DNA of 11,333 nt. It comes from Bacteroidota bacterium. Its GTDB lineage: Bacteria > Bacteroidota > Ignavibacteria > UBA10030 > UBA6906. The DNA is taken from assembly GCA_003541875.1 (NCBI GenBank), contig DPLS01000362.1, positions 2,114 to 13,446 on the forward strand, read 5' to 3'. Shown here one piece after another: positions 6,415 through 11,333 of this stretch. Numbering within the stretch: position 1 is the first letter of the stretch; each line of letters starts with the position of its first letter. The notes below the pieces were generated by a model. It was given only the letters and a program-made list of their open reading frames with translations, did no database searches and was not told the origin of the DNA. A program made the position numbers and the translations under genes.

Positions 6415-7686
6415 ATGGCTGTTCAGGTAATTGTTGGTGCCCAGTGGGGCGATGAAGGGAAAGGAAAGATTGTGGACATGCTTTCAGAGCATGTCGATAT
6501 CGTCGCGCGGTACCAGGGGGGCGCCAATGCGGGACACACCGTATGTATTGGCAAAGCAGAATATGTACTGCATCTCATCCCTTCGGGCATCTTTCACCCA
6601 CACATTACGTGCGTGATTGGCAACGGCGTTGTCATTGATCCAACCGCTCTGATGGAAGAGATTGGCAAACTTGAGGCTGCGGGGGTCAACATCAAGGGGA
6701 GGCTGCTCATCAGTCACAACGCCCATCTCATTATGCCATATCACAAGTTGCTCGATACAATCCGCGAACAGGGCGGAGCAAAGATCGGAACAACCGGACG
6801 TGGCATCGGGCCGGCGTATATAGACAAGTTCATGCGAAGTGGAATTAAGATCGTCGACCTTCTTGACCGGGACGTTTTTGCACAGAAGCTCAAGGCCAAC
6901 ATCGAGGAGAAGAACCAGATCCTCACAAAGGTATATGGCGAGACGAAGATAGATGTCGATGCACTGATCAACGAGTACCAGGAATTCGACAAGAGGATTG
7001 ACGAATACATCACCGACACCGCTCTCTATCTCAACCAGGCGCTCAAACAAGGAAAGCAGATCATTGCGGAAGGCGCCCAGGGTGCACTGCTGGATGTTGA
7101 CCATGGCACATACCCCTTCGTGACTTCCTCCAATCCGACCTCGGGTGGTGCGTGTACAGGTCTCGGCATCCCCCCAACAGCGGTGAACTCGATCGTTGGC
7201 ATCGTGAAAGCATACTGCACGAGAGTGGGCAATGGACCGTTCCCTACAGAACTCACCAATGCGACAGGCGAACGCCTTCGTTCCGTCGGCCATGAATTCG
7301 GAGCAACAACCGGCCGTCCCCGCCGCTGTGGTTGGTTTGATGCTGTTGCAATGCGCTACTCAGCAATGGTCAACGGGATCGAAAAGATCGCCATCACCAA
7401 ACTTGACGTGCTTGACGAGTTCGACGAAATCAGCGTGTGCATCGGATACGAATACGGCGGCAAGCGACTCAAGACATTTCCCACGGACGTCAAATCGTTG
7501 TCACACATTACTCCGGTCTATGAGTCATTCGGCGGCTGGAAATGCAGCCTTGCTGGAGTGACGTCGTATGGTGACCTGCCTTTGAATGCACGACGCTACA
7601 TTGAAGCACTGGCGCACCTGAGCGGCACTTCGCTGTGGATTGTCTCAGTGGGCCCACGGCGCGACCAAACAATCATCATTGAATGA
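6415..7686 (+). CDS. purA: Adenylosuccinate synthase (IMP-aspartate ligase)
   Basis: PurA joins IMP and aspartate using GTP to give adenylosuccinate, the first committed step from IMP to AMP in the cytoplasm. The 423-residue length is typical. Visible signatures are the GTP-binding loop GDEGKGK (12-18) with the catalytic base Asp13, NAGHT (38-42) with the catalytic acid His41, GTTGRGIGPAY (125-135) of the IMP site, the aspartate/IMP loop GATTGRPRRCGWFD (296-309), and the guanine-recognition TKLDVL (328-333). The reading frame is intact. The start ATG is at 6415, with a loose AAGGA about 12 bases before it. I see no convincing promoter or purine riboswitch in the 119 bases between the upstream terminator and this gene. 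A histidine kinase gene begins 15 bases downstream. Confidence 0.98.
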   Translation: MAVQVIVGAQWGDEGKGKIVDMLSEHVDIVARYQGGANAGHTVCIGKAEYVLHLIPSGIFHPHITCVIGNGVVIDPTALMEEIGKLEAAGVNIKGRLLISHNAHLIMPYHKLLDTIREQGGAKIGTTGRGIGPAYIDKFMRSGIKIVDLLDRDVFAQKLKANIEEKNQILTKVYGETKIDVDALINEYQEFDKRIDEYITDTALYLNQALKQGKQIIAEGAQGALLDVDHGTYPFVTSSNPTSGGACTGLGIPPTAVNSIVGIVKAYCTRVGNGPFPTELTNATGERLRSVGHEFGATTGRPRRCGWFDAVAMRYSAMVNGIEKIAITKLDVLDEFDEISVCIGYEYGGKRLKTFPTDVKSLSHITPVYESFGGWKCSLAGVTSYGDLPLNARRYIEALAHLSGTSLWIVSVGPRRDQTIIIE

Positions 7687-7701
7687 CCTCATTTCCTCCT
7701 C

Positions 7702-8880
7702 ATGAAGGTGTCACGAACAAATACCTTCAAGATCTTCCTGCTTGTTGCAGCCTTCGGATTTGTTGCCGCAATGCTGTTCTACTCGCAGAAGATCATTACG
7801 CGCCTTCTCGACAAAGAACGTGAAGTTGTTGATCTCTACGCGAAGGCGTTCGAGTACGTATCCAAGTCCTCTTCGGGAGGAGACCTGACCTTCGTTCTTG
7901 ACAAGGTCATCAAGACGATTGATTTCCCCGTCATCCTCACCGATACGCAGAACAACCCGATCTATACCACAAACCTTGAGATAGACTCATCGTTGAGTGC
8001 CGGCGACAGTCTCACATTCCTCCGTGAGACGCTTGCCGAAATGGACGAAGTGAACAAGCCCATCCCCATCGCCGTCAACGATACTCTCATACTGAACTAC
8101 GTACACTACGGTGAATCCGATCTCATCAAAAAGCTTCGCTGGCTTCCGTACATCGAGATTTCCATAGCGGCAATATTTATGTTCGTGGCCTATATCGGCT
8201 TCAGCTACTTCAAGAGAAGCGAGCAGAGCAATATCTGGGTGGGGATGGCGAAGGAAACAGCGCACCAACTCGGGACACCGCTCTCCAGCATCATGGGCTG
8301 GCTGGAAATTATGAGGTCGGATGCCGCCAACACTCCAAAGCTGACGCAAACGCTGAGCGAAATCGAGAACGATGTGGACAGGCTGAACAAGGTGACGGCT
8401 CGGTTCTCGAAAATCGGCTCACGTCCGGACCTCAAGGAGGAGAATATCACAATGGTAATCCAGGGCGTTATGCAGTACATTTCCCGGCGTATTCCGAAAT
8501 CGGGGAAGACCATCGATCTCGCTCTCGAATCGCCTGCCGATCTCCATGCGATGATCAACAGGGAACTGTTCGAGTGGGTTATCGAGAACCTGATGAAGAA
8601 TGCACTCGATGCCATGGAGGGCCCCACGGGCAAGATCACCTTTGCGATTTCGCAAAGCGGGCATCGGACAACCATTGATGTCACCGACACAGGGAGGGGA
8701 ATCGACCAAAAACTCCACAAAGAAGTATTCCGCCCCGGGTACAGCACAAAGAAACGTGGTTGGGGATTGGGCTTAAGTCTTTCGAAGAGGATTATTGAGG
8801 ACTACCACAAGGGAAGGCTGTTCGTGAAGCAGAGCGCTCCGGGAAAGGGGACGACGTTCAGGATAAAGCTGGTAAGATAA
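7702..8880 (+). CDS. Two-TM sensor histidine kinase without HAMP domain
   Basis: A 392-residue inner-membrane kinase. TM1 is at about 10-27 and TM2 at about 148-168, with an extracytoplasmic domain of some 120 residues between them; FPVILTDTQNNPIYTTNL (75-92) resembles a PAS-like sensor strand pair. Only about 20 residues separate TM2 from His188 in AHQLGTPLSS (187-196), so there is no room for a HAMP linker. The ATPase domain is complete: N-box ENLMKNALDAM (295-305), G1 DTGRGID (329-335), FRPGYSTK (343-350) and G2 GWGLGLSLSKRII (353-365). It should autophosphorylate and pass phosphate to a response regulator, but none lies beside it, so the signal and target are unknown. It follows purA by 15 bases and is probably co-transcribed. 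Its start lacks a Shine-Dalgarno match; the next in-frame Met (residue 24) would destroy TM1. Confidence 0.93.
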   Translation: MKVSRTNTFKIFLLVAAFGFVAAMLFYSQKIITRLLDKEREVVDLYAKAFEYVSKSSSGGDLTFVLDKVIKTIDFPVILTDTQNNPIYTTNLEIDSSLSAGDSLTFLRETLAEMDEVNKPIPIAVNDTLILNYVHYGESDLIKKLRWLPYIEISIAAIFMFVAYIGFSYFKRSEQSNIWVGMAKETAHQLGTPLSSIMGWLEIMRSDAANTPKLTQTLSEIENDVDRLNKVTARFSKIGSRPDLKEENITMVIQGVMQYISRRIPKSGKTIDLALESPADLHAMINRELFEWVIENLMKNALDAMEGPTGKITFAISQSGHRTTIDVTDTGRGIDQKLHKEVFRPGYSTKKRGWGLGLSLSKRIIEDYHKGRLFVKQSAPGKGTTFRIKLVR

Positions 8881-8929
8881 GCGGGTTTGCGGCGTCTAGA
8901 GGATTGCGTGCGCCCGTGGATCATACAAT

Positions 8930-10042
8930 TCACTTCTCCATGTTCATTCCCAACGTACTTAGCACTTTCCTCGCCTTGTCCTGTCCCATCTCAAACGTCT
9001 CACCAAGCTTTGGCTGCACGAACTCGGTGTCCTGCACGGGAAGCTCCTCGTCAGGAGCGATAATCACTGGCGTGATGATGTGCTTGTCCCCATCCTTGAA
9101 TGAGAACTTTGACTCTTCTCGCTTGAAGATCTCCGCGAGTTGAGTCCTGGTCCCTTGATCGTGAGCGGCACTGAGCGCGGCGGTTTTTATTTTCTCCCAT
9201 GCTTCCAGATCGTTGTTCACATCCTTCACGGTCTCGATGTCCCGCAAGAAGTATAGGTTGGGAAGTAACTCAAGCGCCGTCCGCATTAGCATTGAGAATA
9301 CGTTCGGAAACCTCGATTTGATACTCTGTTCGGTTTTGGTGGGATAGCTGGGATACGTATTAACAACAAACAGCTCCTTCACGTCGCCGGCATGGAATAT
9401 CGCCTTTAGCGGTGTCTTGTTCGAGATACCACCATCAGCATAGTACTGGGGGATGTCTCTCAGATGCGATGGAATCTCCGGATCGGCAACGACTGTCCTT
9501 ACCGGCGGATACGCTACGGTCGTGATCGTTGAAGCCATGATGTACTCTCTGGCTTTCCCTTCGTCTGGCTCTCCCGTAATGGATCTATGATATGCCTCCC
9601 CCGTGCTGAGGGAGCAAAGCGAAACAAAGAATTCGTCCACAATCTTGCGAGCACGAACCAGATCCATGTTCAGATAGCCCTCCACGTACCGCTTGTACAG
9701 GGGAGTGTTATCAAACAAGGAATCGACCCCCTCCACGGTGGGCCACAGATCCATGCGTGTGGTGGCAAACTTCAGCATGAGGCCGAAGATTTCCCACCCG
9801 CGAATTTTGTAGATGTCGTCATTCGTGATGTTCTTCCAGTGTGATTCAATTTCCGCACGTGCCGCTGCAAGTGTCGGTGCTTGTGCAACAGCCAGCCCGT
9901 TTAATGCTCCCACAGATGTCCCCGACAGAATGTTGATACGCCGGTTTGTCCGTTCAAAAAAAGAGAGCACTTCGATCAGCGCCCCGGCCTGGAATGCGCC
10001 ACGTGCGCCCCCACCGGAGAGCACAAGCGCCAACTTACCCAC
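8930..10042 (-). CDS. Patatin-like phospholipase family protein
   Basis: A 370-residue serine hydrolase of the patatin family, which cleaves acyl ester bonds of phospholipids or other lipids with a Ser-Asp dyad. The oxyanion loop SGGGARGAFQAG (9-20), the nucleophile elbow GTSVG (41-45, Ser43) and the DGG motif with Asp203 (YADGGISNKTPL) are all present, so it should be active. There is no signal peptide, hence likely cytoplasmic or membrane-associated from the inside. The C-terminal 130 or so residues beyond the core are Glu/Lys-rich and I do not recognise a domain there. Translation starts at GTG 10042: GAGGA at 10053-10049 is six bases upstream, and the SGGGARG motif begins only nine residues in. 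It converges on the histidine kinase with a 49-base gap that shows no clear terminator. Confidence 0.92.
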   Translation of the reverse strand: MGKLALVLSGGGARGAFQAGALIEVLSFFERTNRRINILSGTSVGALNGLAVAQAPTLAAARAEIESHWKNITNDDIYKIRGWEIFGLMLKFATTRMDLWPTVEGVDSLFDNTPLYKRYVEGYLNMDLVRARKIVDEFFVSLCSLSTGEAYHRSITGEPDEGKAREYIMASTITTVAYPPVRTVVADPEIPSHLRDIPQYYADGGISNKTPLKAIFHAGDVKELFVVNTYPSYPTKTEQSIKSRFPNVFSMLMRTALELLPNLYFLRDIETVKDVNNDLEAWEKIKTAALSAAHDQGTRTQLAEIFKREESKFSFKDGDKHIITPVIIAPDEELPVQDTEFVQPKLGETFEMGQDKARKVLSTLGMNMEK

Positions 10043-10048
10043 AGTAAT

Positions 10049-10053
10049 TCCTC
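10049..10053 (-). promoter_or_regulatory. Ribosome binding site deciding the patatin GTG start
   Basis: GAGGA on the minus strand, six bases before the GTG at 10042, supports that non-ATG start. Confidence 0.65.
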
Positions 10054-10107
10054 AGAGAAGGTGTAGAGAGTTCGATTTGCTGGAGAAGAACAATCGACGC
10101 AGGACTA

Positions 10108-10135
10108 AAGATAGAAAAGTTTGGGAGAGTTACAA
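10108..10135 (-). promoter_or_regulatory. Probable promoter of the patatin-like gene
   Basis: On the minus strand TTGTAA (10135-10130), 16 bases, then TATCTT (10113-10108). The longer TATCTTTA differs from the Bacteroidota -7 consensus TAnnTTTG only at its last base, and the TTG sits 19 bases before it, as in that class. The leader would be about 59 bases. It lies in the 107-base gap after the glycosylase gene, so the phospholipase can be transcribed on its own. Confidence 0.45.
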
Positions 10136-10149
10136 GAAATGTCCTTCGC

Positions 10150-10833
10150 TTATCCCTTCGCGAGAATTCTCCTCGCACTGGCAAAGACCCTGTCGAACAT
10201 TGGCTCCGTAAGTTTTCCTGTAAACGTATTCTGTTGGCTGGGGTGGTATGAGGCAATGAATGTGAATGGACCGAGCGAGTTGGTGGCGCAATGCGCAAAC
10301 GCTGGTCTCCTTGCAAACTCGATCTTTCCAGCTTCTTTGTACCCATTCAAGGCAGTTTCAAAGCCAATTCTCCCCAGCCCGACAATCACCCTGACATTCC
10401 GTAGCAGTTCAATTTCACGAAGGAGGAACGGTCTGCAGTTTGCCACTTCTTTAGGCAAAGGCTTGTTCTTCGGCGGTGCGCAGCGACATGTTGCAGTAAC
10501 ATAGCAGTCCGTGAGTCTTAGTCCGTCTGTGCGATGGGTTGAAGTCGCCTGGTTTGCAAACCCAGCCCTGAAGAGAGCGCGATAAAGCCAGTTGCCACTC
10601 TCATCGCCAGTGAACATCCTCCCTGTCCTGTTGCCACCATGCGCAGCTGGAGCAAGTCCCACCAGAAGCAGTCGAGCGTTCGGGTCACCAAACCCTAGAA
10701 TAGGCTTCCCCCAGTACTTCTGATCGGCAAAACGCTTCACTTTCTCGCGTGCAACCTTCTCCCGCCATCGAACAAGGCGAGGACAAAGACGACACGAAAC
10801 AATCTCTCGTTGTATAACTTGGAGTTGAGTCAT
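10150..10833 (-). CDS. Family 5 uracil-DNA glycosylase (UdgB-type, Fe-S)
   Basis: A 227-residue base-excision repair enzyme that removes uracil, and in characterised family members hypoxanthine and other deaminated bases, from DNA. The family 5 motif GLAPAAHGGNRTGRMFTGD (59-77) is intact; it lacks the polar catalytic residue typical of family 1, as the family does. HPS (197-199), followed by Gln-Gln-Asn-Thr-Phe-Thr-Gly, forms the second active-site loop. Four cysteines fit the 4Fe-4S cluster of the family: Cys14 and Cys17 in CRLCPR, Cys118 in RCAPPKNKP and Cys133 in NCRPFL; Cys116 is an extra one. Length and layout match family 4/5 enzymes and the GLAPAAHG form favours family 5. It lies 96 bases after the esterase gene and 107 before the phospholipase gene on the same strand. 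No strong Shine-Dalgarno precedes ATG 10833. Confidence 0.9.
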   Translation of the reverse strand: MTQLQVIQREIVSCRLCPRLVRWREKVAREKVKRFADQKYWGKPILGFGDPNARLLLVGLAPAAHGGNRTGRMFTGDESGNWLYRALFRAGFANQATSTHRTDGLRLTDCYVTATCRCAPPKNKPLPKEVANCRPFLLREIELLRNVRVIVGLGRIGFETALNGYKEAGKIEFARRPAFAHCATNSLGPFTFIASYHPSQQNTFTGKLTEPMFDRVFASARRILAKG

Positions 10834-10893
10834 GTTCCCGTCACGAGTCCCGTTGTCTGAACCAGAGGATTCACTGCAATTACAGTTGAGTCA
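10823..10893. repeat. 10-base direct repeat flanking the start of the glycosylase gene
   Basis: AGTTGAGTCA occurs at 10823-10832 and again at 10884-10893, 61 bases apart. The left copy overlaps the start codon of the glycosylase gene; the right copy is in its upstream region and overlaps the imperfect palindrome ACTGCAATTACAGT (10873-10886). This could be a pair of operator sites or chance. Confidence 0.3.
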
Positions 10894-10929
10894 GATTCTT
10901 CGGTCGGAACACTCCCCCAGAATGACGAG

Positions 10930-11333
10930 TTAGAACCTTGTCCCTAACACATGCGGCAACATCGATCGCCATGTGGGCCAATCATGAGGTATGTCGTGTC
11001 CCCAGAGATCAACGTGATGGGGAATTCCCTTCGCTGAAAGGATCCGCCCCAACTGAATGGACCGCTCAGGGGCCTCGTAGTCCCCTTGTCCAGAGAGAAT
11101 GTAGATGTGCTGCTTGGACCGGAGCTTGCCGAGAAGATACTCATCGGTCAGGTTCGGCAGGTAGTCAGCTGGACTATTGAAGTAGCAGTTGTCATCATAA
11201 TAGCCATCGCTGTACGCCTTGATGTCGTACGATCCGCTCATCGCAATAGTCCCTTCAAAAATATCAGGGCGGCGGAAGAACGTGTTGGCCGCATGCAGCG
11301 CGCCGAGACTTGCACCCGTGGTGATGATCGGAG
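10930..11333 (-). CDS. Esterase / alpha-beta hydrolase of the putative esterase family, 5' end outside window
   Basis: The gene enters from the right edge; its last 133 codons are visible and the frame stays open to position 11333, so an internal Met at 11241 is not the start. The first residues read PIITTGASLGALHAA, containing the nucleophile elbow GASLG with Ser codon 11308-11310. SGQGDYE further on is a good candidate for the acid residue, and GHDIPHDW near the C-terminus for the catalytic His. This order and spacing fit the esterase D-like 'putative esterase' family (PF00756). The substrate cannot be told. The N-terminal half, including any signal peptide, is missing from view. It ends 96 bases before the uracil-DNA glycosylase gene on the same strand. 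Confidence 0.85.
   Translation of the reverse strand, partial: PIITTGASLGALHAANTFFRRPDIFEGTIAMSGSYDIKAYSDGYYDDNCYFNSPADYLPNLTDEYLLGKLRSKQHIYILSGQGDYEAPERSIQLGRILSAKGIPHHVDLWGHDIPHDWPTWRSMLPHVLGTRF

Noticed and set aside
6484..7293. A 269-codon open frame antisense to purA
   Set aside because: It lies wholly inside an unmistakable purA, shows no domain or signal, and is explained as a shadow of purA codon use on the other strand.
8881..8929. Bidirectional terminator between the convergent kinase and patatin genes
   Set aside because: I can pair only a few bases (CGGG with CCCG) and there is no T run on either strand.
8930..10833. Anti-phage defence module (patatin effector plus DNA-targeting enzyme)
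   Set aside because: There is no signal-producing cyclase, sensor, nuclease or mobile-element context, and the DNA enzyme is a standard base-excision glycosylase.
10930..11241. Esterase gene starting at the internal Met at 11241
   Set aside because: The frame continues open to the window edge and that extension encodes the nucleophile elbow GASLG, so the true start is beyond the window.

Overview
The window holds nine protein-coding genes, one of them cut by the right edge, and looks like ordinary chromosomal housekeeping and envelope DNA of moderate GC. I see no rRNA, tRNA, CRISPR array, insertion sequence, integrase or phage gene. The protein families point to a Gram-negative bacterium: an outer-membrane barrel protein with a signal peptide, a membrane-anchored parvulin chaperone, and separate SecD and SecF. 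The secD promoter reads TATATTTG, matching the Bacteroidota -7 consensus TAnnTTTG, and the kinase beside purA has the HQLGTPLSS phosphoacceptor motif I associate with the Bacteroidota/Chlorobiota/Ignavibacteriota group. My best guess is an uncultivated Ignavibacteria-like lineage. This is inference, not a search result.

Left block (45-2875, minus strand): a 698-residue PpiD/SurA-like folding factor is followed after 20 bases by a small outer-membrane beta-barrel protein, probably in one transcript. The barrel gene carries a G3-T-G7-T-G7 tract that is both a quadruplex motif and a slippage-prone site.

Middle block (2921-6295, plus strand): a divergent promoter pair separates the folding factor from secD-secF-STAS. 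That operon encodes the proton-driven SecDF export accessory complex plus a single-domain STAS protein, and ends at a strong intrinsic terminator. Export machinery and envelope folding factor are thus expressed from back-to-back promoters about 190 bases apart.

Purine and signalling block (6415-8880, plus strand): purA (adenylosuccinate synthase) is followed after 15 bases by a two-TM sensor histidine kinase without HAMP domain or adjacent response regulator.

Right block (8930-11333, minus strand): in transcription order, a partial esterase (alpha/beta hydrolase), a family 5 (UdgB-type) Fe-S uracil-DNA glycosylase, and a patatin-like phospholipase with its own likely promoter. This block converges on the kinase.

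No stretch over 300 bases lacks a gene. I found no clearly new multi-gene system. The most interesting points are the poly-G/quadruplex tract in the barrel gene, the divergent export/folding promoters, and the STAS protein tied to secDF.
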